9,343 nt of DNA from Deltaproteobacteria bacterium (GTDB lineage: Bacteria; Desulfobacterota; DSM-4660; Desulfatiglandales; HGW-15): contig JAFDHB010000140.1 in the NCBI GenBank assembly GCA_019308985.1, forward strand, positions 1 through 9,343. Reading direction: 5' to 3'. The position numbers and the translations under genes are program-made. Under the pieces are notes generated by a model. The model saw only the letters and a list, made by a program, of their open reading frames with translations, was not told the origin of the DNA and searched no databases. Below, one piece after another: positions 1 through 6,123 of this stretch (the first letter of the stretch is position 1; each line of letters starts with the position of its first letter).

Positions 1-211
1 TTCACAACTATTGAACGCACGATGTTCTCTGACGGTTCCAGGTCTTTGATTCAATGCGGAAAATGCCCATTTAACGGGGCAGGGATGAAGCGCAACGCAG
101 AAATTGGACTTTTTACGAAGCCATCAAGATCTTGAGCCACACCCAAAAGGAGTTGGCGTTTCAAAGACTCCCAGACGATTTCACAGAATTTCCCTGGTCC
201 GGCAATTTTTG

Positions 212-240
212 TTGACCCGTGACCCAAATTTCCTTATATT
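212..240 (+). promoter_or_regulatory. Candidate sigma70 promoter
   Basis: TTGACC at 212-217 matches five of six bases of the -35 consensus. It is followed by a 17-base spacer and TATATT at 235-240, which matches five of six bases of the -10 consensus. Transcription would start near 247, giving a leader of about 330 bases before the carboxyltransferase ATG at 577. It is the best promoter match I found upstream of that gene. No experimental support is available, and it could instead drive an unannotated small RNA. Confidence 0.5.
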
Positions 241-563
241 TACCCGATCAGTATGATCTTGGAAGGCCTTATCTTTTGGCAATGACAGTCTACCAGCATC
301 GCTGCTGAACACTGTATCGCGAATTTCTTGATTCTCCCTGCCTTGAGAGACCATAATCGGTCCCACGGGCTTACTCTCGGTAGATTTAGGATGTGGGGTC
401 TCTTCTAGAGATATACCCAACTTTACCCTGCGGTACAGGCTCGTAGCACCGGGTTGGCCAATTTCCTTTTGCCGGGCCGCCCCTCGATTCCAGGCTATTT
501 CAAAACACTTGCAGGCCTTCTGGGGGGCAATACCTTTCGTGGATGAAGGCACAGATAAATCGT

Positions 564-570
564 AAGGAGG
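564..570 (+). promoter_or_regulatory. Ribosome binding site of the carboxyltransferase
   Basis: AAGGAGG is a near-perfect Shine-Dalgarno sequence and ends six bases before the ATG at 577. It fixes the start of the carboxyltransferase gene. Confidence 0.85.
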
Positions 571-576
571 AAGATC

Positions 577-1959
577 ATGAACGACAATAGGAACCCGGTC
601 AAGTGCATGGACCTGACCTTCCGTGACAGCCACCAGTCACTCTTTGCAACCAGGATGCACACCGAGGACATGATCCCCATAGCAGAAGAGATGGATAAGG
701 TGGGCTTCTGGGCCATGGAAGTCTGGGGAGGCGCCACATTTGATACCATGCATCGTTTTTTGAATGAAAACCCGTGGGATCGGCCCCGGATACTCAAGAA
801 ATATGTGAAGAACACCCCCTTTTCCATGCTCCTGCGCGGGCAGAACCTCGTGGGCTACAGGAACTATGCCGATGACGTAGTCAGGGCCTTCGTGGAAAAG
901 TCCTGTGAAGTAGGAATAGATATATTCCGTGTCTTCGATGCCCTCAATGACTTGAGGAACTTCGAGACTTCCGTGGAAGTGATCAAAAAGAACGGCAAAC
1001 ACTTCCAGGGCGCGATCTGTTTCTCCCTGACAGAACGGAAAATGGGGGGACCTGTATTCAATCTCAACTATTACCTGGACAAGGCCAAGGCCCTGGAGGA
1101 CATGGGCGCAGATTCCATATGCATCAAGGATATGGCCGGGATAATATCCCCTTACGATGCCTACGAGCTGGTCAAGGCCTTGAAAGAGACGGTAAGAGTG
1201 CCCATCAACCTTCATACCCACTATACCTCAGGCATGGCGTCCATGTGCCAGATCAAGGCCATCGAGGCAGGGGTTGATATCGTTGACACGGTCCTTGCCC
1301 CCTTTGGGCTCAGGACATCCCACCCTGCCATCGAGCCCCTGATAGTGACCCTGGAAGGAACCCCCAGGGACACGAACCTGGATCTGGACCTTCTGCTCAA
1401 GCTTGGGGAGCACCTCGAGGCGATCGCCCCCAAGTACAAGGACATGTTTGATACGAGCCGCGTTTCCGTGATAGATACGAACGTGCTGAAACATCAGATC
1501 CCCGGGGGCATGGCGTCCAACCTGGCCAACCAGCTGAAAGAAGCTAATGCCCTTCACCGTATCAACGAGGTGTATCAGGAACTGCCCCAGACCCGCAGGG
1601 ACCTTGGGACGCCCCCCCTGGTAACCCCCACTTCACAGATCGTCGGGGTACAGGCGGTCCTCAACGTTCTGTTCGGGAGATACAAGATGATTACCAACCA
1701 GGTCAAGGATCTCTGCTTCGGGCTGTACGGGAAGACGCCGACGCCGATTGATCCAGAGGTTCAGGCCTTAGCCCTAAAAGGTTACAGCAGGGGTACCACC
1801 CCCATCACCGGCAGACCGGGAGACTATTTGGAGCCCGAGCTTGACATAGTCAGGGAGAAATGTGGTGACGTCATAAAGAACGATGAGGATCTGCTCATCT
1901 GCGCCCTGTATCCAACCACGGGCAGGGAGTTCCTGGAACGAAAGTACGGCAAGAAGTAA
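577..1959 (+). CDS. Carboxyltransferase subunit (OadA/PycB/transcarboxylase 5S family), no biotin domain
   Basis: This 460-residue protein belongs to the family that moves carboxylate between carboxybiotin and pyruvate/oxaloacetate: oxaloacetate decarboxylase alpha, pyruvate carboxylase subunit B and transcarboxylase 5S. An HMGL-like TIM barrel spans about residues 8-270. It has the FRDSHQS metal-site motif (D17), GGATFD (51-56), LLRGQN (85-90), the expected carbamylated lysine K184 in IKDMAG, and metal ligands H213 and H215 in HTHYTSGM. The conserved carboxylase domain follows, with IPGGM and TPTSQIVG, to about residue 455. The protein ends shortly after LYPTTGREFLE, so it lacks the Ala/Pro linker and biotinyl domain (MKM motif) that OadA and PycB usually carry at about 570-600 residues. 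It must therefore use a separate biotin carrier, as 5S does. The exact reaction cannot be decided: no carrier, biotin carboxylase or membrane decarboxylase subunit is in the window. A role in pyruvate/oxaloacetate or methylmalonyl-CoA metabolism is inference. Confidence 0.9.
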   Translation: MNDNRNPVKCMDLTFRDSHQSLFATRMHTEDMIPIAEEMDKVGFWAMEVWGGATFDTMHRFLNENPWDRPRILKKYVKNTPFSMLLRGQNLVGYRNYADDVVRAFVEKSCEVGIDIFRVFDALNDLRNFETSVEVIKKNGKHFQGAICFSLTERKMGGPVFNLNYYLDKAKALEDMGADSICIKDMAGIISPYDAYELVKALKETVRVPINLHTHYTSGMASMCQIKAIEAGVDIVDTVLAPFGLRTSHPAIEPLIVTLEGTPRDTNLDLDLLLKLGEHLEAIAPKYKDMFDTSRVSVIDTNVLKHQIPGGMASNLANQLKEANALHRINEVYQELPQTRRDLGTPPLVTPTSQIVGVQAVLNVLFGRYKMITNQVKDLCFGLYGKTPTPIDPEVQALALKGYSRGTTPITGRPGDYLEPELDIVREKCGDVIKNDEDLLICALYPTTGREFLERKYGKK

Positions 1960-2040
1960 AGTGATGAGGCGCAACGGAGCTCGCTAGATCCCGCCTTGCG
2001 GCGAGACGGGGGCCTTTACTGAAGCCTCAGGTTTTTGGTT

Positions 2041-3024
2041 ATGATACCCATTCGCGACACCATCCAGGCCAGGAACTATCCGGTCGTCAACGCGGCGATC
2101 ATCGGGCTCAACGTGTTCTTTTACCTCGTAGAGCTGGCCCAGGGGCCGAAGCTCCATCAGTTCATCTTCACCTACGGCCTGGTCCCGGCCCGCTACTCCA
2201 CTGACATCGGGAGCTACTTCAGCGTCGGCCAGCAGATCCTCTCCTTTTTCTCTTTCATGTTTATCCACGGAGGATTCTGGCACCTCCTGGGAAACATGTG
2301 GTCCCTATACATTTTCGGAGATAATGTGGAAGACAGGCTGGGGCCGATCAAGTACCTGATTTTCTATCTCCTGTGCGGCCTGGGATCCGGCCTGTCCCAC
2401 CTCCTCTTAAACTGGCATTCCCAGGTCCCCACTATCGGTGCGAGCGGGGCTATTGCCGGAGTCATGGGGGCTTATCTCATACTCTTCCCCGGATCAAGGA
2501 TCCTCACTCTCATACCAATCTTCTTCATACCTTACTTTGTGGAGATACCGGCCCTGGTATTCCTGGGCATTTGGTTTATGATCCAGTTTTTGAGCGCTGC
2601 GAGCGCACCCGCCCAGGCAGGAGGTATCGCCTGGTGGGCCCATATCGGCGGATTCCTCTTTGGAATGCTCCTGGTGAAACTCTTCCTAAAGGTCCCTGAA
2701 CCGAGCTTCGTCTCAAGGCTCACACCTTTGGCCTCAAAGCGGAAAGCGCCGCGTCTCCAGTTGATCCGCACCAGGGGGGAGGGAGCAGATGCCGACCTGT
2801 TCGGCACCATCACTGTCACACCTGTAGAGGCCAGGTTCGGGGCTCGAAAACTGGTAAATATCCCTGACGGGTTCCGCAGCAGGATCGTCAGGGTTAATGT
2901 CCCGCCCGGGGTCAGGGACGGAACAATACTTCGTCTGGCGGGCCTGGGCCGAGACCTGCCAGGGGGCAGGCGGGGTGATCTCTACCTGAAAGTCCGGGTC
3001 CATAGCTGGGATGAGTACCCCTAG
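2041..3024 (+). CDS. Rhomboid intramembrane protease with C-terminal DnaJ-C-like domain
   Basis: This is a 327-residue protein from the ATG at 2041. A TTG at 2035 would add two residues, but MIPIRDTI is the usual rhomboid N-terminus. No strong ribosome binding site is visible. Residues 1 to about 218 are a six-helix rhomboid core. The HxxxN oxyanion residues are H81 and N85, the catalytic serine is S135 in GASGAIAG, and the catalytic histidine is H201 in WAHIGG, so the Ser-His dyad is intact. After a basic linker (about 219-248), residues 250-325 resemble one DnaJ C-terminal substrate-binding barrel: DLFGTITVTPVEARFGA, then a hydrophobic strand, then PPGVRDGTILRLAGLG and GDLYLKVRVH. There is no J domain or CxxCxGxG zinc finger. 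Six membrane spans would place this tail in the cytoplasm. The protein probably cleaves membrane proteins, with the tail binding substrate or a partner; that role is inference. The gene lies 81 bases after the carboxyltransferase. Confidence 0.88.
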   Translation: MIPIRDTIQARNYPVVNAAIIGLNVFFYLVELAQGPKLHQFIFTYGLVPARYSTDIGSYFSVGQQILSFFSFMFIHGGFWHLLGNMWSLYIFGDNVEDRLGPIKYLIFYLLCGLGSGLSHLLLNWHSQVPTIGASGAIAGVMGAYLILFPGSRILTLIPIFFIPYFVEIPALVFLGIWFMIQFLSAASAPAQAGGIAWWAHIGGFLFGMLLVKLFLKVPEPSFVSRLTPLASKRKAPRLQLIRTRGEGADADLFGTITVTPVEARFGARKLVNIPDGFRSRIVRVNVPPGVRDGTILRLAGLGRDLPGGRRGDLYLKVRVHSWDEYP

Positions 3025-3045
3025 TAAAACTGGTGGTATGAGGAA

Positions 3046-3062
3046 GGCCCCAAGATGGGGCC
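3046..3062 (+). terminator. GC-rich hairpin after the rhomboid gene, possible terminator
   Basis: GGCCCC (3046-3051) pairs perfectly with GGGGCC (3057-3062) around a five-base loop, 22 bases after the rhomboid stop codon. A T-run follows only at 3079-3083, so it is not a classical intrinsic terminator. It could protect the transcript 3' end or assist termination. Confidence 0.35.
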
Positions 3063-3090
3063 AAAGCGTTGCGCCCTATTTTTCGAGAGG

Positions 3091-3310
3091 TGGAAATTCG
3101 AATATCGAAGCACGAAATTCGAAATGCTTCGACCAACTCACCATCCTGAGCAAAGTCGAACGACAGCACCAAATGACATAAATTCTAAGGACTAGGACAT
3201 TCGTATGACAGGATATCTCCTCCCTAAGATCATTTTTTATGTTTTGAACATTTGGTCCTTCGGATTTCGGATTTGTTTCCTGTTTCTATTTTCGAATTTC
3301 GAAATTGTCT
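3091..3310. repeat. TTCGAA-rich intergenic inverted repeats
   Basis: The left part (3093-3124) has two GAAATTCGAA units around TATCGAAGCA. CGAAATTCGAAA at 3113-3124 is an exact inverted copy of TTTCGAATTTCG at 3290-3301. Between them are a smaller inverted pair, TTCGAC (3128-3133) and GTCGAA (3155-3160), around a CCATCCTGAGC core, and further TTCGGATTTCGG at 3259-3270. Short TTCGAA-based repeats of this type, and cores resembling CTCAGGATGGTGAG, are dispersed between genes in many environmental proteobacterial genomes as I recall them. I cannot count copies from this window. Open frames over the region translate into low-complexity residues and are not treated as genes. Confidence 0.65.
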
Positions 3311-3460
3311 TTTCTCAAAGGCCTGAACAGTATAACCTTTTCAATTCTCATCGGCATAGCCGGTGGATTAGTACCGATTTAGGATCGTAAACGATCCCCT
3401 ACCCAAGAGCCTTGCGAAATACGGGTTAAATAAAGGAGATCAAGGAGGATTTTCGAACCT
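3311..3460. other. Non-coding stretch before the MBL-fold hydrolase gene
   Basis: No gene is seen. A perfect small hairpin, GGATCG (3382-3387) with CGATCC (3392-3397) around TAAA, lies about 65 bases before the next start codon. TATAAC at 3331-3336 resembles a -10 box, but the nearest -35-like hexamer, TTGTCT at 3305-3310, is 20 bases away, which is too far. AAGGAGG at 3442-3448 is a good ribosome binding site, although its 12-base distance to the ATG at 3461 is longer than usual. Confidence 0.45.
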
Positions 3461-4387
3461 ATGATACTCACTTTTCTTGGTACCGGCGGAGCTTGGATCA
3501 TACCTGAATTGGCCTGCGAATGCATGATTTGCAAGGCCATGAGACAAAAAGGCGAACAGAGGACGCGCACCTCTCTACTTCTCTCCGGGGGGAAAAACCT
3601 GCTCGTGGATTGCACCCCCGATGCAGCCGTGCAGCTCTCGAGGCATGGCGTAAGGGGCCTGGACGCCGTTCTGATCACCCATGAACACGGGGACCATTAT
3701 CTTGGCCTTGACGAGCTTTACTCTTTCAAGAGGGCGCTACCCAGGGGGGAGTACGAGCCTATCCCGGTGTACGTCACGGCCAAGAGCTGGGAAGCAATAA
3801 GCCTGCGTTTTGACTACCTGGTCTCCCAGGAGGTCATCGAGGTAGTGGAAGTCATACCCGGCAGGGATTACCAGGTTGGTGACTTCCGGTTTTCGGCCTT
3901 CAAGACCAACCACGGCCCTTTTGCCTTGGGCTCGGTAGGGTACGTAATCAGATGGAAAGACGTCTCGGGAAATGAAAAACGGCTGGTGTACACCTCGGAT
4001 TTTGACGATCTTCCCGAGACCCATCCTGACATCCATTCCCCCGATTTCCTGGTCATACCGGCCCTGTGGTTCAATGAACCCGAGAAAAACATCCCCCACC
4101 AGATGAGCTTTCAGAGGGCAGTAGGTTTTATCAAGCTGTGGCAGCCCAGAAAAGAGACCTTCATCGTTCACATAGGCGATGGGGATCCGGTACCCGGTGA
4201 CCCTGCCAACAACATGCTCAAGAAGAGAAAACCCTTGGGACCACTCAGCTCCCCTGTCGACGGCAATCCCTATCCTGTCCCCCTGATCCAGGACCAGTGG
4301 CAGGAAGTAGTAGAAAGGGTGATAAGAGAGCTTTCTCTGCCCTTCAAGGTCACCGTGGCCCATGACGGATTATCCGTCGAGATCTAG
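3461..4387 (+). CDS. MBL-fold metallohydrolase, PhnP-like
   Basis: This 308-residue protein has the metallo-beta-lactamase fold. LTFLGTGGAW opens the first strand. THEHGDH (73-79) gives the dinuclear metal-site residues H74, H76, D78 and H79. H151 (in NHG), D180 (in TSD) and H237 (in VHIGDGD) are likely further ligands. A CxCxxC cluster at C19, C21 and C24 matches the position of the structural zinc site of PhnP, the phosphoribosyl cyclic phosphate phosphodiesterase of the C-P lyase pathway. PhnP is about 250 residues; this protein has an extra 50-60 residue C-terminal stretch. No phn genes are nearby, so phosphonate breakdown is not supported. A hydrolase or phosphodiesterase acting on a phosphate ester or cyclic nucleotide is the safest reading. 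The substrate is unknown. purM follows 149 bases later behind its own likely promoter. Confidence 0.82.
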   Translation: MILTFLGTGGAWIIPELACECMICKAMRQKGEQRTRTSLLLSGGKNLLVDCTPDAAVQLSRHGVRGLDAVLITHEHGDHYLGLDELYSFKRALPRGEYEPIPVYVTAKSWEAISLRFDYLVSQEVIEVVEVIPGRDYQVGDFRFSAFKTNHGPFALGSVGYVIRWKDVSGNEKRLVYTSDFDDLPETHPDIHSPDFLVIPALWFNEPEKNIPHQMSFQRAVGFIKLWQPRKETFIVHIGDGDPVPGDPANNMLKKRKPLGPLSSPVDGNPYPVPLIQDQWQEVVERVIRELSLPFKVTVAHDGLSVEI

Positions 4388-4395
4388 AAAAACCA

Positions 4396-4425
4396 TTGAC
4401 AGCGTCCCCGCAAGCGGGCTATATG
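4396..4425 (+). promoter_or_regulatory. purM promoter with a palindrome in the spacer
   Basis: A perfect -35 TTGACA (4396-4401) is separated by 18 bases from a -10-like TATATG (4420-4425, four of six matches). The palindrome CCCGCAAGCGGG (4407-4418) fills most of the spacer, a position where a bound regulator could block RNA polymerase. Transcription would start near 4432, leaving a leader of about 105 bases before purM. The palindrome could also be a short terminator stem for the upstream gene, but no T-run follows it. Confidence 0.5.
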
Positions 4426-4449
4426 CACTCTTAGTTGGATAACAATCCC

Positions 4450-4494
4450 GCGGGCATAGGTTGTGCAAAGAAAATCTTTGAAGAACCTGCCTGT
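4450..4494 (+). promoter_or_regulatory. Imperfect hairpin in the purM leader
   Basis: CAAAG (4466-4470) pairs with CTTTG (4476-4480) around AAAAT. Below a 3x3 internal loop, AGGTT (4458-4462) pairs with AACCT (4484-4488). Below a two-base bulge, GGC (4453-4455) pairs with GCC (4489-4491), and the stem may extend through two more pairs. This totals about 13-15 base pairs. It ends about 43 bases before the purM ATG, so it would lie in the 5' untranslated RNA. I do not recognise it as a known riboswitch class. Confidence 0.45.
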
Positions 4495-4536
4495 TGTCAG
4501 CGGGCATATTTTTGAGGTTTTTGAGGAAGGCTGAGT

Positions 4537-5595
4537 ATGGCACAAGGAGGAAAGGGAAAAGACAGGTACGCTGAGGCAGGCGTGGACATCGATGCGGGCA
4601 ATAAGCTCGTGGACATGATAAGGCCGATTGTGAGCAAGACCTTCAAATCCGGCGTTATTACCGATATCGGCGGGTTTGCAGGGCTCTATTCCCTGAATGT
4701 CCATGATATTGAGAACCCTGTCCTTGTAGCTTCCACGGACGGCGTGGGCACCAAACTCAAGGTAGCCTCTATGCTGGACAAGCATGACACGGTAGGCATT
4801 GATCTCGTGGCTATGTGCGTGAATGACATCATGGTACAGGGGGCCATGCCCCTCTTCATGCTGGACTACATCTCCATGGGAAAATTGGACCAGCGAAAGG
4901 CCTGCGAGATCATCAAGGGCATTGCTGCGGGGTGCAAGGAGGCCGATTGCAGCCTGATAGGGGGAGAAACGGCAGAGATGCCGGGATTTTACCGGGAAGG
5001 AGAGTATGACCTGGTGGGATTCGTGGTGGGAATCGCTTCAAACGACCAACTTCTTGACGGCTCTGAGATCGCGGTAGGGCACCAGCTCGTCGGGATCGGT
5101 TCCAGCGGGCTCCACAGCAACGGTTTTTCCCTGGTCAGAAAGGTCTTCTTTGAAGACCTGAAAATGTCCGTCAGTGATTACGTGGAAGATTTCGGCAGGA
5201 CCCTTGGCGAGGAACTCCTGGAGCCTACGCGCATATATGCCAGGACCATACGGAACCTGATACGTGACTGCCGAATCTACGGTATCTCTCACATTACGGG
5301 AGGTGGAATCCTGGACAACCTGCCGAGGATACTACCAACACCGTGCAAGGCCCTTATCGATCATTCAAGCTGGACACCTCCGCCCATTTTTCAATATATT
5401 CAGAAGGCAGCCAAGCTCTCAACCCGGGAAATGATGAGGATCTTTAATAACGGGCTCGGCCTCGTGGTTGTTGTCAGCGGCGAGGAGATAGATGAGGTCC
5501 TGTTGCGGCTCAAGGCCATGGGTGAAGCGGCGTACCACATAGGCTCAGTGGAAGCAAGAAATGAAGGGGACCCGGCGGTCCAATTCAAGAAATGA
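4537..5595 (+). CDS. purM: Phosphoribosylformylglycinamidine cyclo-ligase (AIR synthetase)
   Basis: This 352-residue enzyme makes aminoimidazole ribotide from formylglycinamidine ribotide and ATP, the fifth step of de novo purine synthesis in the cytoplasm. The length is normal for PurM. Family motifs are present in order: YAEAGVDIDAGN (11-22), STDGVGTK (66-73), GIDLVAMCVNDI (87-98), the nucleotide-binding GGETAEMPG (142-150), GLHSNGFSLVR (191-201) and SHITGGGILDN (251-261). The late NMGIGM motif of many PurMs reads NNGLGL here (304-309), a mild variation. The start is set by GAGGAAGG at 4523-4530, six bases before the ATG. No other pur gene is in the window. The gene appears to have its own promoter and structured leader, so it may be regulated separately from its neighbours. 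Confidence 0.96.
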   Translation: MAQGGKGKDRYAEAGVDIDAGNKLVDMIRPIVSKTFKSGVITDIGGFAGLYSLNVHDIENPVLVASTDGVGTKLKVASMLDKHDTVGIDLVAMCVNDIMVQGAMPLFMLDYISMGKLDQRKACEIIKGIAAGCKEADCSLIGGETAEMPGFYREGEYDLVGFVVGIASNDQLLDGSEIAVGHQLVGIGSSGLHSNGFSLVRKVFFEDLKMSVSDYVEDFGRTLGEELLEPTRIYARTIRNLIRDCRIYGISHITGGGILDNLPRILPTPCKALIDHSSWTPPPIFQYIQKAAKLSTREMMRIFNNGLGLVVVVSGEEIDEVLLRLKAMGEAAYHIGSVEARNEGDPAVQFKK

Positions 5596-5678
5596 GCGAG
5601 GGCAGTCTTCGAAAGTATCCGCGTTCATATAAATTATGGCTTTTTGGAGCCGGGTGGACTAAAATAGCCCGAAAATGC

Positions 5679-5685
5679 AGGAGGG
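5679..5685 (+). promoter_or_regulatory. Ribosome binding site deciding the tatA start
   Basis: AGGAGGG lies four bases before the ATG at 5690 and downstream of an in-frame ATG at 5675. It shows that 5690, not 5675, is the likely start. Confidence 0.75.
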
Positions 5686-5689
5686 CCTG

Positions 5690-5998
5690 ATGTTTGGACT
5701 AGGAACAACCGAATTGATCGTCATCGGGGTTATAGTGTTCCTTATCTTCGGGGCCAGGAGGCTCCCTGAAATCGGTAAGGGTCTCGGAGGGGCCATCAGG
5801 GAATTCCGCCAGGTCAAGAAGGAGATCACTGGAGAGGAAGAGGAAAAGAGGGACAGAAACGAAAAGACCCATGGGGAAAACAACCCCCGATCCTTAGAGA
5901 GCAAGCTCGCAGGCAAGGTCCTGGATCAAGTTCCCGGGGTAAAGCAGGCCAGGGACGTGAAGGAAAAGGTGGAAAAGGTCAAGAGCGTCATTGATTGA
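5690..5998 (+). CDS. tatA: Twin-arginine translocase subunit TatA/TatE family
   Basis: This 102-residue protein is a pore-forming component of the Tat pathway, which exports folded proteins across the inner membrane. The N-terminus MFGLGTTELIVIG has the polar residue E8 typical of TatA. The single short membrane helix (about 7-20) ends at the hallmark FG (F20-G21). The amphipathic helix RRLPEIGKGLGGAIREFR (23-40) follows, then a highly charged tail ending in a Val/Lys/Glu-rich segment. TatA and TatB are hard to tell apart by sequence alone; G21 and the short amphipathic helix favour TatA. tatC is not in the window. The gene follows purM by 94 bases, with no clear terminator between them, so the two may be cotranscribed. 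Confidence 0.92.
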   Translation: MFGLGTTELIVIGVIVFLIFGARRLPEIGKGLGGAIREFRQVKKEITGEEEEKRDRNEKTHGENNPRSLESKLAGKVLDQVPGVKQARDVKEKVEKVKSVID

Positions 5999-6110
5999 CA
6001 ACCCGACCTGGAGATTTTTGCCAGTTCTGGAGCAGGTCAGCAGTTAATGTGAAACTCGAATCCCGCCCCATGGGAAGCACCCGAGCAACCAGTTCCACGA
6101 AACCCCAAAG

Positions 6111-6116
6111 AAGGAG
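6111..6116 (+). promoter_or_regulatory. Ribosome binding site deciding the start of the CoA-binding gene
   Basis: AAGGAG ends seven bases before the ATG at 6124. Longer versions of the frame (TTG at 5995, overlapping the tatA stop, or ATG at 6070) have no such site, and their extra residues show no family conservation. Confidence 0.7.
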
Positions 6117-6123
6117 CGTCTGG

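Larger units (their letters stand above)
1..576. other. Upstream region with no convincing gene
   Basis: This stretch carries no open frame that looks like a conserved protein. A frame is open on the plus strand from the left edge to a TGA at 133-135. It could be the tail of a gene starting outside the window, or an ATG-started 16-residue peptide from 85 containing NAEIGLFTKPS. I recall similar short peptides from intergenic DNA of related genomes, but cannot confirm this here. A minus-strand frame at 181-633 runs into the start of the carboxyltransferase gene, has no recognisable domain, and is treated as chance. A promoter-like pair lies at 212-240 and a strong ribosome binding site at 564-570. 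The bases between them may be the long 5' leader of the next gene. Confidence 0.5.

Noticed and set aside
181..633. 150-residue open frame on the minus strand before the carboxyltransferase
   Set aside because: It overlaps the ribosome binding site and start of a clear gene, has no recognisable motif and no convincing start signal.
2011..2036. Possible terminator hairpin between the carboxyltransferase and rhomboid genes
   Set aside because: The stem is only five pairs with a bulge, and the T-run is several bases away and adjacent to the next start codon.
2912..3172. Minus-strand frame overlapping the end of the rhomboid gene and the repeat
   Set aside because: Its coding-like residues are a translation of the intergenic repeat; the other half is antisense to the DnaJ-C-like domain.
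3305..3336. Promoter-like TTGTCT and TATAAC before the MBL hydrolase gene
   Set aside because: The 20-base spacer is too long for a standard sigma70 promoter.
3205..3390. 61-residue plus-strand frame in the intergenic region
   Set aside because: It reads through the TTCGAA repeat and is rich in Phe/Ile/Ser as expected for AT-rich repeat DNA; no ribosome binding site.
3737..4363. 208-residue antisense frame within the MBL hydrolase gene
   Set aside because: It is a shadow of the real gene; no domain or start signal.
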